This document shows positions 1-8,434 of a stretch of 53,553 nt of DNA, in pieces. The notes beneath the pieces are model-generated. The model was not told the DNA's origin. It ran no database searches and was given only the letters and a program-made list of their open reading frames with translations. Both the position numbers and the translations under genes were made by a program. The DNA is from Dietzia alimentaria 72 (GTDB taxonomy: Bacteria > Actinomycetota > Actinomycetes > Mycobacteriales > Mycobacteriaceae): the NCBI RefSeq assembly GCF_000226215.1, contig NZ_AGFF01000004.1, forward strand, positions 1 to 53,553. The letters run 5' to 3'. The first letter of the stretch is position 1; each line of letters begins with the position of its first letter.

Positions 1-35
1 CCGCCCGCCCCGGCCCGCCCGGCCCGCCGAGACCC

Positions 36-85
36 ATCGGATTCCGCGACACCTGACGGATCCCACAGGCGTGGCGCAATCCGAT
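36..85. terminator. Long imperfect hairpin downstream of the lipase-like gene
   Basis: Two 20-nt arms, 36-55 and 66-85, pair at 17 of 20 positions around a 10-nt loop. The outer eight bases of each arm (ATCGGATT and AATCCGAT) pair perfectly. It lies beyond the 3' end of the minus-strand lipase gene, so it could end that transcript, but no T-tract is seen. It could also be a dispersed intergenic palindrome. The role is inferred from position only. Confidence 0.4.
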
Positions 86-102
86 AGGCGTGGTGAAACT
101 CG

Positions 103-160
103 GCCACCGCCACCGCCACCGCCACCGCCACCGCCACCGCCACCGCCACCGCCACCGCCA
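103..160. repeat. GCCACC hexamer tandem repeat, about 9.7 copies
   Basis: An uninterrupted run of the hexamer GCCACC fills 58 bp between the lipase stop codon at 198 and the hairpin at 36-85. The minus strand reads GGTGGC repeatedly, so two-tetrad G-quadruplexes are possible. As the period is a multiple of three, a plus-strand frame through it encodes only His-Arg repeats, which I regard as meaningless. Copy number is likely to vary by slippage. Confidence 0.95.
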
Positions 161-197
161 GCTGCGCAATCGGGGCCGACAGCTCCATCAGCTAGCC

Positions 198-1247
198 TCA
201 GCAGCCGCCGATCCCGCCAAGCGCGCGACTGACCAGCGCATGCGTTCGCCAATCCGTGGCCATTCCGTCGTGGGAGTTCGGGCTCCCGCCGCACACGTCC
301 TCGGTGACCCGCCATTCGACGCCGGGGCCCGGCACGAAGCTGCGCTCAGGCGGCATTATCTGGTCACCGCGAGTGGCGATGAGGGTGTAGCCGACTCCGG
401 GCAGGTACGGCGTGCGGTCCAAGCCATTCCAGGCAGTGAGCATCGGGCTCCCCGGCGCGAGTTCAGCGAGTCCCCGCAGGTTAGCGGCCCACAGTCCGAG
501 CCCAGCGACTTCACGGGGCAGCTGATGCGGGACTATCCCACTGTTATCCGCGCCCCAGTAACCGCCCACGGACACCACGCGATGCACGGCGCCGGGCCGC
601 AACACCTTGGTGGCGTAACCGGCGATCGCGGCGCCCTGCGAGTAGCCCACCAGGTCGACCTGCTCGGCCCCGGTCACCGCCCTGACGTGGTCGATCACCG
701 CCGCGAGCTGCGGTCCCGACGTGCCGACGATCGAGTCCAGGCCGCCTCGAGCCGGGTTGCCCGCATACGCGCCGAAGGTCGGGGCAATCACGCAGAAGCC
801 CTCAGCCCGCAGTGGTTCGCCCAGTCGGGGCATGGTGTTGGGCCCGTTGTCGAAGGTCCCGTGCACCAGGATCACGGGTCGTGGATGCGCCGGGGTCGGC
901 CGGCACGGGACGGTCGTATCCACTGCTGCGGGCGGGCCTGGCGCGCCGAGTGGGCCGTTGATTCCGTTGAGTGCCTCGCCCACGTACTCATCGAGCTGCC
1001 CCGAGGGGTCCAGGTAGAGCAGATAGCCCTGAAGCGGCTGGGCGGGCACGACAGACTGCGCGTTCGCCTGCGGCGTGATCACGGCTGTGGCGCTCGAGTG
1101 GTCGACCGCCGCGGCGACCGGAATTGCCAGGGCGAGGATCGCGAGCGCGCGCCCCAGCCGTGCACGGGCCGGGCGGCGTGATGAGGCGGTGCGGCGGACA
1201 GACCTACCGTGGTCGGAGGGGAGTGATGGGATGCGGGAGCGGAGCAT
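198..1247 (-). CDS. Secreted alpha/beta hydrolase, lipase-like
   Basis: A 349-aa protein, predicted to be an exported carboxylester or triacylglycerol lipase. Its N-terminus has an Arg-rich region and then a hydrophobic stretch (ALAILALAIPVAAAV), a long Sec-type signal peptide. The alpha/beta-hydrolase core shows the oxyanion-hole strand VILVHGTFDN and a nucleophile elbow GYSQG. An Asp after LIATRGDQIM and a His in SHDGM are plausible remaining triad members. Cysteines near CGG and the C-terminal GGC may form disulfides. I chose the ATG at 1247, because an upstream extension to 1499 would overlap ogt and put unrelated sequence before the signal peptide. The lipid substrate is unknown. Confidence 0.85.
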   Translation of the reverse strand: MLRSRIPSLPSDHGRSVRRTASSRRPARARLGRALAILALAIPVAAAVDHSSATAVITPQANAQSVVPAQPLQGYLLYLDPSGQLDEYVGEALNGINGPLGAPGPPAAVDTTVPCRPTPAHPRPVILVHGTFDNGPNTMPRLGEPLRAEGFCVIAPTFGAYAGNPARGGLDSIVGTSGPQLAAVIDHVRAVTGAEQVDLVGYSQGAAIAGYATKVLRPGAVHRVVSVGGYWGADNSGIVPHQLPREVAGLGLWAANLRGLAELAPGSPMLTAWNGLDRTPYLPGVGYTLIATRGDQIMPPERSFVPGPGVEWRVTEDVCGGSPNSHDGMATDWRTHALVSRALGGIGGC

Positions 1248-1284
1248 CGCGGTGTCTTCCAGAGGAGTGAGGGTGGAGAGGGAG

Positions 1285-1312
1285 GGGTGCGTTAAGTATG
1301 CGAGACGCACCC
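1285..1312. promoter_or_regulatory. Inverted repeat in the lipase/ogt divergent intergenic region
   Basis: Perfect 8-bp arms GGGTGCGT (1285-1292) and ACGCACCC (1305-1312) are separated by a 12-bp AT-richer spacer containing TAAGTAT. The site lies between the divergently read lipase and ogt genes, about 40 bp upstream of the lipase start. It could be an operator or a leader hairpin. No known regulator consensus was recognised. Confidence 0.35.
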
Positions 1313-1470
1313 GGAATTGGGAACGGTCGAAAGCTAAGGATTGTGCCGCGGCTGTGGACTCCGTACCGGGGCGGGCGCACGGAACGCCACGGATGAGGGG
1401 AGGATCAGAATGATGCGGACTGCTGTCGACGTCGCAGTGGCCGGGCACCGGCCCAGAAGGAGATCCCGAA

Positions 1471-2034
1471 ATGATTGACGACACACGCGACGCGTTCACG
1501 GACCGCGCCCTGGTGACGGAGTCGGTGGACGTTCTCTACCGGGCCGCAGACACACCCATCGGTGAACTCCTCCTGGCTGCGACCCCGCGCGGCCTGGCGT
1601 ACGTGGCGTTCGAGGTGGAGGACCGGCAGGAGGTCCTGCAGATGCTCGCCGCGCGCCTCGGCTCCCGCGTCCAGGCGGCGCCAGCCGAATCCGCGATCCT
1701 CGACGACGCCGCCGCCCAACTTCTCGACTATCTCGCCGGCGACCGTCGCCACTTCGACATGCCCCTGGACACCCGCCTCGCGACAGGCTTTCGCGGCGAA
1801 GTCCAACAGCATCTCGCCGAGATCGACTACGGCCGAACCACCACCTACAAGCAGCTCGCGGCCGAACTCCGCCGGCCCGGTGCGGTCCGTGCGGTCGGTA
1901 CTGCGTGCGCCACCAATCCGCTGCCGCTGGTGTGGCCGTGCCATCGGATCCTGCGATCCGACGGCGGTTTGGGCGGATACCGGGGCGGGCTTGCCGTCAA
2001 ACAGCGTCTCCTCGCGATGGAATCGGCGGCGTGA
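1471..2034 (+). CDS. ogt: Methylated-DNA--protein-cysteine methyltransferase
   Basis: A 187-aa suicide DNA-repair enzyme that moves the alkyl group from O6-alkylguanine (and O4-alkylthymine) onto its own cysteine. The active-site block NPLPLVWPCHRIL carries the acceptor Cys157 in PCHR, followed by the Gly-rich GGLGGYRGG typical of Ogt/MGMT. The upstream helix-turn-helix region YGRTTTYKQLA inserts into DNA. An AGAAGGAGA Shine-Dalgarno 7 nt before the ATG fixes the start. It overlaps the following LysE-family gene by 4 bp (GTGA), so the two are probably co-translated. Trp before PCHR is less common than Val or Ile but not disruptive. Confidence 0.95.
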   Translation: MIDDTRDAFTDRALVTESVDVLYRAADTPIGELLLAATPRGLAYVAFEVEDRQEVLQMLAARLGSRVQAAPAESAILDDAAAQLLDYLAGDRRHFDMPLDTRLATGFRGEVQQHLAEIDYGRTTTYKQLAAELRRPGAVRAVGTACATNPLPLVWPCHRILRSDGGLGGYRGGLAVKQRLLAMESAA

Positions 2035-2717
2035 CCGCGGCGCACGTGACGGGGCTTCTCGGCGTATGGGCCATCGCGGTGGTCTCGCCGGGGCCCGACG
2101 TCGTCGTCGTTCTCCAACGCGCCCTGGCCGCCAGGCGCAATGGTCTCGCCACCGCGCTGGGGATCGTCGCTGGGCTGTCGGTGTGGCTGGCGGCCGCGTT
2201 CGCCGGAGTCGCCACGCTCGTGCGCGTGTACCCGCAGGTCATGACCGTTCTGCAGGTCGCCGGTGGGCTGCTCCTTGCCACGCTCGGCATTCTCGGGCTG
2301 CGCGGTTGGTGGCGCACCCGCGCAGTGACCGCCACACCCGCCGCCCCCGGCCCTACCGAGTCCGCGCTGACCGAGACCACCGCGATCATCGAGCCACCCG
2401 CGTCAGGGCCCGGCCGACTTCCCCGGGCCGACTTCGCGCGAGGCCTTGCCACCAACCTCGCCAACCCCAAAGCCCTGGTGTTCTTTGGCGCGGTGCTCAC
2501 CCCGTTCCTCAGCGGCCAGGTGTCCGTCGGGCTGTCGTTCGCGCTCGTCGCCGGGATGATCGCGGTGGCACTGGCATGGTTCTGCGGACTGGCAACCGTC
2601 GCCTCGCACCGTGTGATCAACGAGCGTGTCTCGGGCCTCCTGCCGGGGATCAACCTCGTAGCCAGCGGACTGTTCGTCGTGGTGGGGGTGGCGTTCGTCA
2701 TCGCTGCGCTCGCGTGA
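2031..2717 (+). CDS. LysE-family amino-acid exporter
   Basis: A 228-aa inner-membrane protein with about six hydrophobic segments. The N-terminal SPGPDVVVVLQ matches the SPGP signature of LysE/RhtB exporters, and NLANPKALVFF matches the second conserved loop (N-P-K), both diagnostic of the family. The middle cytoplasmic loop, residues about 95-135, is Pro/Ala/Glu-rich and longer than in minimal members. The GTG start overlaps the ogt stop codon. The substrate cannot be predicted. Pairing with ogt is probably operonic convenience, not a shared pathway. Confidence 0.88.
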   Translation: MTAAHVTGLLGVWAIAVVSPGPDVVVVLQRALAARRNGLATALGIVAGLSVWLAAAFAGVATLVRVYPQVMTVLQVAGGLLLATLGILGLRGWWRTRAVTATPAAPGPTESALTETTAIIEPPASGPGRLPRADFARGLATNLANPKALVFFGAVLTPFLSGQVSVGLSFALVAGMIAVALAWFCGLATVASHRVINERVSGLLPGINLVASGLFVVVGVAFVIAALA

Positions 2718-2741
2718 CGTCGTCGGGTTAGGTTCTGCCCC

Positions 2742-3923
2742 ATGGAGTCACCGGTTGGTCACCACGCGTGGGTGCGCGCAGCCCTCGCCGTGTTCGCCGT
2801 CGGCTGGGGCGCCAACCAGTTCGCGCCCCTGCTGTACCTGTACCGCACCGGCCAGGACCTGTCCCAGGCCAGCGTCACCGCCATGTTCAGCGTGTACATC
2901 GTGGGTCTGCTGCCGACGCTCCTTGTGGCCGGCCGCTGGTCCGATCGCAACGGGCGCCGCGTCCTCATGCGCCCGGTACTCGTGTTGTCCCTGGTAGCGA
3001 CGGTGCTGATGCTCCTCGGGTCGCAGGACCCGCTGTGGCTCTACCTGGGTCGATTTCTCGCGGGTCTCGCCTCCGGCGCGGCCTTCGGTGCAGGCAGTGC
3101 GTGGGTTCGTGAACTCACCGTCGACGCCCCGCCCGGTACCGGGGCACGCCGCGCAGCGATCGCCCTGACCGGCGGCTTCGGCCTCGGCGGCCTGGTGGCC
3201 GGGATCGTGGCGGAGTTCGCTCCCGCGCCCACCATCTCGCCGTATTTGCCGCACCTGGCGCTGGGGGTCGTCGCGCTCTTCGTTGCGTGGAGCGCTGCCG
3301 ATCCGTACGAACCGGGTGTCAGTTCCGAGCCGGCCCCACTTATTCCCGCGACCGCCGGCACGCGCCGATTCCTGCTGGGCGTGGCGCCGTGGGCCCCGTT
3401 GGTATTCGGCTGTGCCAGCATGTCGTTCGCCGTGCTCGCCGACCTGCTCGGGGGCGACGCCTGGGGCCGGCCCACCCTGTATGCAGGTGTGATGGTGGGC
3501 GTCACGCTCGGCTCGGGCGTTCTCGTGCAACCCGCGGTCCGGCGGCTCGCCGCGGCCACACCCGCGTCCCGGCCGCCGATCGCTGGATTGACCGCCGCCG
3601 CACTCGGCATGGCTGCCGGCGCGGCGCTGGCGGGCTCGGCGGGCCTTCCCGGGCGCGCGCTGTGGCTCCTGCCGGTCGCGGTCCTGCTGGGCATCGGCTA
3701 CGCAACGCTGCTGGTGGCGGGTCTGGTCGAGGTCGAACTCCAGTCTGGCCCCCGCGATCACGCGGGCCTGGTGGCCGTGTTCTATGTCCTCGCCTATCTG
3801 GGGATGGCCACGCCATACGTCGTGGCGGAACTATCGAGGTTCGGGGGCCCGGTTCCGTGGATCGCGGCGACGGCGGTGGCGTGCGTTCTGCTGATTCCGC
3901 TCACCGCCCGACAGCTGCGCTAG
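2742..3923 (+). CDS. MFS transporter
   Basis: A 393-aa major facilitator protein with about 12 hydrophobic segments. The loop 2-3 motif GRWSDRNGRRVLMRP matches the MFS motif A pattern, and GRFLAGLASGAAFG fits helix 4. It begins 24 bp after the LysE-family gene, so ogt, the exporter and this gene may form one transcript. The substrate is not deducible. The absence of long loops fits the 12-TM drug/sugar efflux group. The stop codon is followed within 3 bp by the palindromic element at 3926-3996. Confidence 0.85.
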   Translation: MESPVGHHAWVRAALAVFAVGWGANQFAPLLYLYRTGQDLSQASVTAMFSVYIVGLLPTLLVAGRWSDRNGRRVLMRPVLVLSLVATVLMLLGSQDPLWLYLGRFLAGLASGAAFGAGSAWVRELTVDAPPGTGARRAAIALTGGFGLGGLVAGIVAEFAPAPTISPYLPHLALGVVALFVAWSAADPYEPGVSSEPAPLIPATAGTRRFLLGVAPWAPLVFGCASMSFAVLADLLGGDAWGRPTLYAGVMVGVTLGSGVLVQPAVRRLAAATPASRPPIAGLTAAALGMAAGAALAGSAGLPGRALWLLPVAVLLGIGYATLLVAGLVEVELQSGPRDHAGLVAVFYVLAYLGMATPYVVAELSRFGGPVPWIAATAVACVLLIPLTARQLR

Positions 3924-3925
3924 CC

Positions 3926-3996
3926 CCCCCGCCGCGAAGAGGAAATCGCCTGTATTGCGCGAGAGGGATTGCACGAAATCCTCTTCTCGGCGGGGG
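3926..3996. repeat. Palindromic repeat element, copy 1, possible bidirectional terminator
   Basis: Two 23-nt arms (3926-3948 and 3974-3996) pair at 20 of 23 positions around a 25-nt loop. It starts 3 bp after the MFS stop codon and lies before the stop of the convergent ppc gene. The first 30 nt recur at 53523-53552 with one mismatch, again just downstream of a gene. Transcription termination in both directions is the simplest role, but repetition of the loop start as well as the arm means it is a dispersed element, not just a hairpin. Confidence 0.75.
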
Positions 3997-4043
3997 CAGT
4001 GGCCGACGTGGCCGGGTGGCGATGGCGACGCCGGGGCGGCGGG

Positions 4044-6860
4044 TCAGCCCGAGTTGCGCAGGGCTGTGGCCAGGCCGTTCATCGTCAACTGGATGCCCGT
4101 CCGTATGTCCGGATCCTCATCGCCCGCACGGTATCGACGCAGCAGCTCGACCTGCAGGACGTTCAGCGGCTCGAGGTACGGGAAGCGGTTGCGAACGGAA
4201 CGGGCGAGCGCCGGATTGTCGTGGAGAAGCGTCTCGTGTCCGGTCACCGCGAGCAGCATCTCGCGAGACAGTTCGAATTCGTCCGAGATGACTCCGTGCA
4301 CTCGTCGGCCCACCTCGGCGTCCGGGACGAGTTCGGCGTACCGGCCGGCGAGGTCCATATCCGCCTTGGCCATGACCTGCGCCATGTTCGACAGGGTGGA
4401 GCGCAGGAACGGCCAATCGTCGTACAGGCGCCGCAGCGTGGCGAGTCGCGCGTCCGCAGCGTCATCGCCCTCAGCGTGGACCCATTGACGCAGCGCCGTG
4501 CCCACGCCGAACCAGCCCGGCAGCATGACGCGGGACTGCGACCATGACAGCACCCACGGGATCGCCCGCAGGTCGTCCACCGACGAGGTCTGCTTGCGAG
4601 CCGTCGGCCGGGACCCGATGTTCAGTTCACCGATCTCGCTCACCGGCGTAGATGTGGTGAAGTACTCGATGAACCCGTCGTCGTGATGCACGAGCGATGC
4701 GTATGCATCCCTGCCCAGGCGTGCGAGATCCGCCATCACCTCGTACGCCTGGTGTGAGTTCTCGCCCAGCCCCTCCACGTCGAGCAGTGACGCCTCGAGC
4801 GTTGCCGCCACCAGGGCCTCGAGGTTTCGACGGGCGCGACCGGGCTGGGAGTACTTGGCCGAGATCACCTCACCCTGCTCGGTGGCCCGCAGCGAACCCT
4901 GCACGGCTCCGGGTGGCTGGGCGAGGATCGCCTCGTACGAGTTGCCGCCACCGCGGCCCACCGCGCCACCGCGACCGTGGAAGAACCGCAGCTGCACCTC
5001 GGCGCGCGCTGCAGCCTCGGTGAGATCGCGTTCGGCCTGGTAGAGCGACCAGTTGGCCGCCAGGTAGCCGCCGTCTTTGTTGGAATCCGAGTAGCCGAGC
5101 ATCACCTCCAGCATGTCGCCCTGCCCTCGGATCAGTGCTCTGAACTGCGGGATCGCCAGGGCCGCGTCGAGGATTCCCGCGCCGGCCGCCAGGTCGTCGA
5201 TCGTCTCCAGCAGCGGAACCAGCCGCACACTTGACCGCGGCTGCTCCGGATGGCCCGAGAACAGTCCCACTTCGCGCAGTAGTACCGCCGGCTCCAGCAG
5301 ATCGGACACGGACCCGCACATCGACACGATGTATTGCGGCACCACCTCGGGCCCCAGCAGGTCCACGGCCTCGGCGGCAGCTTGCATCACGCCCAGCTCA
5401 CGCGCCGCCAGCTCCGACAGCTCCGCCCGCGGACCCAGCAGCGGCCTGTCGTGCGAGAGCTCGGTCAGCAGGAGTTCTACACGCGCGTCCTCGTCCAGCG
5501 CCGCGTAGTCGGGGTTGACCCCCGCCAGCGCGAACAGTTCGGTGAGTACGTCCTCGTGCGACTCAGAGTTCTGCCGCATATCGAGCGCCTGCAGGTGAAA
5601 CCCGAACGTCCGCACCGCCCAGATGATGTCCCGCAGCCTCGGGGTCCGCAACAGGCCACTCCCGCATTCCTCGAGGGACGCGTCGATGACCTCCAGATCG
5701 TCCAGCATGTCCTGCGGGCAGGGGTAGGCCTCGTCGTCGTCGAGGCACCACGACGGGAACGAACCAACCGTTGACGACGACAACAACCTTTCCCTCGCGG
5801 CGAGTCGACGGCGGATCACCCGCACGGCTCGGCGAAACGGCACGTCCTCGCGGGAGGCACTCACGTCCCCGCCGACCGCCGGAAGGGAATCCGCGAGGGC
5901 CGTCACCGGGGTGGGCACCTCCACGACCCGCTGCGACTGGGACAGCTCCCGCTCGAGCTGGCGCAACTGCTCGGCGTAATGCTGGTGGAGCAACTCGGCA
6001 GCCTTGGTCGTGGCGAACCGCACCACGTCGCCGGTGACGTAGGGATTGCCGTCGCGGTCGCCGCCGATCCACGAGCCCGGTCTCACTACGGCGCGGTCGC
6101 CGCAGCCCAGGCGCTCCGCGATCTCGGCGTTGAGCGGCGGGATCACGTTCATGAGCGTGGCCTCGTGGTACTGCAGTCCGCCCATCACCTCGTCCTCGAT
6201 GCGGGGGCGTTCGCTACGGATGATGGCGGTCTGCCACAGGATCAGCACCTGGCGGCGGATGTTCAGTTCCACGTCGGCGATCTCGCGCTCGGAAACCCTG
6301 TCCCGCGGCCCGGAGTTCAGGGCGTCGCGCCGCCGCATCAGTTCGTGGACGCGGCGTGTGACCTCAAAGACGGTGCGCCGCCGGGTCTCGGTGGGGTGGG
6401 CGGTGAGCACGGGTGCCACGCTGGCGGTGGCCCGGACCGCCTCGAGCCTCGCGTCACCCGGGTCGGCCTCGGCCAGCCGCGCCCACGTGGCCTCCAGATC
6501 CCCGGCGGGCGGTGGCTCCCCGGCGGCCGTGTGGATCCGCCGCCGCCGTTCCTGGTGCAGGTCCTCCGCCACGTTGGCCAGGAGCGCAAAGAGAGAGAAC
6601 GCGCGGATGACCGGGATCACGTCGGTGGCGGGCACGTCCGTGAACAGGGCGGCCACCTCGTCGCGGTCGGCGTGCGATCGCCGGACGGCGAACGCAGTGC
6701 GGCGGGCGGTCTCCACCAGGTCGAAGATCCGCTCCCCGGCCTGTTCGCGCACGGTCTCGCCGAGCAGGGAGCCCAAGAACCGCACGTCGTCACGCAGAGG
6801 TCGGACCGCCTCGTCGAGCCGGTCGGTGGCGGGCTGCTCGGACTGCGTCTGATCGGCCAT
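4044..6860 (-). CDS. ppc: Phosphoenolpyruvate carboxylase
   Basis: A 938-aa cytosolic enzyme that carboxylates PEP with bicarbonate to oxaloacetate and replenishes the TCA cycle. Diagnostic blocks are present: TAHPTETRRRT with the catalytic His, GSWIGGDRDGNP, LGYSDSNKDGGYL, and the mobile glycine loop FHGRGGAVGRGGG. The chain ends in RNSG, where the family usually ends in a short Asn-x-Gly tail near the active site. I chose the ATG at 6860. A GTG 30 bp upstream is in frame but would add only ten residues and run into the divergent promoter region. No clear Shine-Dalgarno is seen. Size matches the family (about 900-970 aa). Confidence 0.97.
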   Translation of the reverse strand: MADQTQSEQPATDRLDEAVRPLRDDVRFLGSLLGETVREQAGERIFDLVETARRTAFAVRRSHADRDEVAALFTDVPATDVIPVIRAFSLFALLANVAEDLHQERRRRIHTAAGEPPPAGDLEATWARLAEADPGDARLEAVRATASVAPVLTAHPTETRRRTVFEVTRRVHELMRRRDALNSGPRDRVSEREIADVELNIRRQVLILWQTAIIRSERPRIEDEVMGGLQYHEATLMNVIPPLNAEIAERLGCGDRAVVRPGSWIGGDRDGNPYVTGDVVRFATTKAAELLHQHYAEQLRQLERELSQSQRVVEVPTPVTALADSLPAVGGDVSASREDVPFRRAVRVIRRRLAARERLLSSSTVGSFPSWCLDDDEAYPCPQDMLDDLEVIDASLEECGSGLLRTPRLRDIIWAVRTFGFHLQALDMRQNSESHEDVLTELFALAGVNPDYAALDEDARVELLLTELSHDRPLLGPRAELSELAARELGVMQAAAEAVDLLGPEVVPQYIVSMCGSVSDLLEPAVLLREVGLFSGHPEQPRSSVRLVPLLETIDDLAAGAGILDAALAIPQFRALIRGQGDMLEVMLGYSDSNKDGGYLAANWSLYQAERDLTEAAARAEVQLRFFHGRGGAVGRGGGNSYEAILAQPPGAVQGSLRATEQGEVISAKYSQPGRARRNLEALVAATLEASLLDVEGLGENSHQAYEVMADLARLGRDAYASLVHHDDGFIEYFTTSTPVSEIGELNIGSRPTARKQTSSVDDLRAIPWVLSWSQSRVMLPGWFGVGTALRQWVHAEGDDAADARLATLRRLYDDWPFLRSTLSNMAQVMAKADMDLAGRYAELVPDAEVGRRVHGVISDEFELSREMLLAVTGHETLLHDNPALARSVRNRFPYLEPLNVLQVELLRRYRAGDEDPDIRTGIQLTMNGLATALRNSG

Positions 6861-6952
6861 GGCCGCAAGGGTAGGCGCGCCGTACGACACTCGCGTGAAT
6901 CCCGGGGTCTTTCCCGATGTGGCGGGCCCGTGTGGCTGGAAGACTGGGGAGT

Positions 6953-7345
6953 ATGACCCAGCAGCCCGGATTTTCGCCCACCCCCGTCGTCTCCGACTCC
7001 GACCGCACCGCGGCGGCCCTCGCCCACGCCGCGAGCCTCATCGCCATGGTGATCTCCGCGGGCTGGCTGTCGTTCGTGGGCCCGCTCGTGATGTGGCTGA
7101 TCTACAAGGACCGCAGCCCGTTCGTCCGCCAGGCCGCCGCGGGCTCGTTTAACTTCAACCTCGGCCTCTGGGTGATGAGCATCGTGGGCTGGATCTGCAT
7201 CATCACGATCATCGCGATCCCGGTCGGTGTGCCGCTGCTGGTGATCTCGTTCCTCGGGCAGATCATCGGCCACATCATGGGCACCTTGCGTGCCACCAAG
7301 GGCCGGACCATGAACTACCCGTTCCAGATCAAGGTGCTGCGTTGA
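6953..7345 (+). CDS. DUF4870 small membrane protein
   Basis: A 130-aa protein with a polar N-terminus and three hydrophobic segments. The first part, ALAHAASLIAMVISAGWLSF..PLVMWLIYKDRSPFVRQAAAGSFNFN, fits the DUF4870 (Tic20-like) pattern of a membrane helix followed by a short polar turn with F-V-R-Q. A GGGGAG Shine-Dalgarno supports the ATG at 6953. It is divergent from ppc and its last 17 bp overlap the end of the convergent beta-propeller gene. The function of the family is unknown. Confidence 0.85.
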   Translation: MTQQPGFSPTPVVSDSDRTAAALAHAASLIAMVISAGWLSFVGPLVMWLIYKDRSPFVRQAAAGSFNFNLGLWVMSIVGWICIITIIAIPVGVPLLVISFLGQIIGHIMGTLRATKGRTMNYPFQIKVLR

Positions 7346-8387
7346 CCGCGACGTGACGGATCGGCCCGTGTAGCGAGGTGACCAGCAGGTCGTCCGGGCC
7401 GACGTCGCCGAACCCGTCGGCCACCAGCACACTCGTCGCCCGCGGGATGCCGCCCACCACCACGCACGCCTCACCGGAGGTCCGGTCCACCCGGTACACC
7501 TCGCCGGTGGTCCACGAGGTCACGTAGAGGGCGTCGGCCGTGACGTCCAGGTCGTCGAGCCCGCGCGCCGCGACGGGCGGGACGGTGAGTTCGATGGTGG
7601 TCCAGTCGGCCGGACGGTCGAGCGGCACCACGTGCACGACGGTCCGGTCGGTGGACTGGGTGACGTAGGCGGTCTCGTCGTCGATCGCGATGCCGTTGGC
7701 CACCCCGAGCGCGGCCGCCCGCGACCACGCCACGTCCACCTCGCCGTCCGGGCCCACCTTGGTCAGGCCGGCATCCTCCAGGCCGGTGAGGTAGCGGTTG
7801 CCGTGGGCGTCAACCGCCAGCCCGTTCTTGCGACTGTCCAACCGGGTCTCGACACGGACCTCGGGCCGGGCCACCGCGGGATCGAAGCTGACGAGGTCGG
7901 AGCGGTCGGCGAGGTAGCCGGTCCCGGCCGCGACGTGCATCCGCCCGTCCGGGCCCGAGGCGATCCCACCGGGTGCGCGAACGGGGACGGAGGCGACCAC
8001 GTTGCCGTCGTCGTCATAAGCGTCGACGCGGTTCAGGAACGTCTTGGACACCCACAGGCGCCCCAGGCCGTCGAAGGCCTGGTTTTCGGTCCAGCCCAGC
8101 ACGGGCGGCGGGGTGTCGCCGAACGTCGTCACCGTGGGCGCGGGCCCGGAACACGGGGCGATCGGCGCGGGCGCTTCGGAGGACGTGGTCACGCCGGACC
8201 CCAGGTCCAGCCCGCGGACCGAACCCGCGTGGGAGCCGGACGGCAGCGCCTCCGCCGAGCCCGCCGCCGGTCCGACCGAGGTGGCGGCGCCCACGACGGA
8301 ACCGGGTGGGACCGCCGCGGCGACGGGTGTGAGGACGGGCAGGGCGACGACGACGAGGGCCGCGACCACCGGGCGGAGTAGCTTCAT
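7329..8387 (-). CDS. Secreted SMP-30/NHL-type beta-propeller protein A
   Basis: A 352-aa exported protein. A clear signal peptide (residues 1-26, MKLLRPVVAALVVVALPVLTP) leads into repeated blade-like units, each with a hydrophobic strand, a G-x-x-W/Y-V-T or A-Y-V-T strand and a D-x-x-G turn. Examples are GRLWVSKTFLNRVDAYDDDG, GNRYLTGLEDAGLTKVGPDG and ALYVTSWTTGEVYRVD. This pattern fits six-bladed SMP-30/gluconolactonase or NHL sensors. A paralogue sits at 11878-12828. Two cysteines, one near the start of the mature chain and one near the end, could close the propeller. Ligand or enzymatic activity is unknown. Confidence 0.8.
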   Translation of the reverse strand: MKLLRPVVAALVVVALPVLTPVAAAVPPGSVVGAATSVGPAAGSAEALPSGSHAGSVRGLDLGSGVTTSSEAPAPIAPCSGPAPTVTTFGDTPPPVLGWTENQAFDGLGRLWVSKTFLNRVDAYDDDGNVVASVPVRAPGGIASGPDGRMHVAAGTGYLADRSDLVSFDPAVARPEVRVETRLDSRKNGLAVDAHGNRYLTGLEDAGLTKVGPDGEVDVAWSRAAALGVANGIAIDDETAYVTQSTDRTVVHVVPLDRPADWTTIELTVPPVAARGLDDLDVTADALYVTSWTTGEVYRVDRTSGEACVVVGGIPRATSVLVADGFGDVGPDDLLVTSLHGPIRHVAVNAAP

Positions 8388-8434
8388 GGCTCCATCTTCA
8401 CATCAGCGGTGCACGCATGTGTGCCGTGCCGACC

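Noticed and set aside
103-160. CRISPR array
   Set aside because: The repeat is a 6-bp tandem unit without spacers.
90-1181. A long plus-strand open frame opposite the lipase, starting with repeated His-Arg
   Set aside because: It is driven by the GCCACC repeat and GC bias; the opposite strand has a convincing signal peptide and GYSQG.
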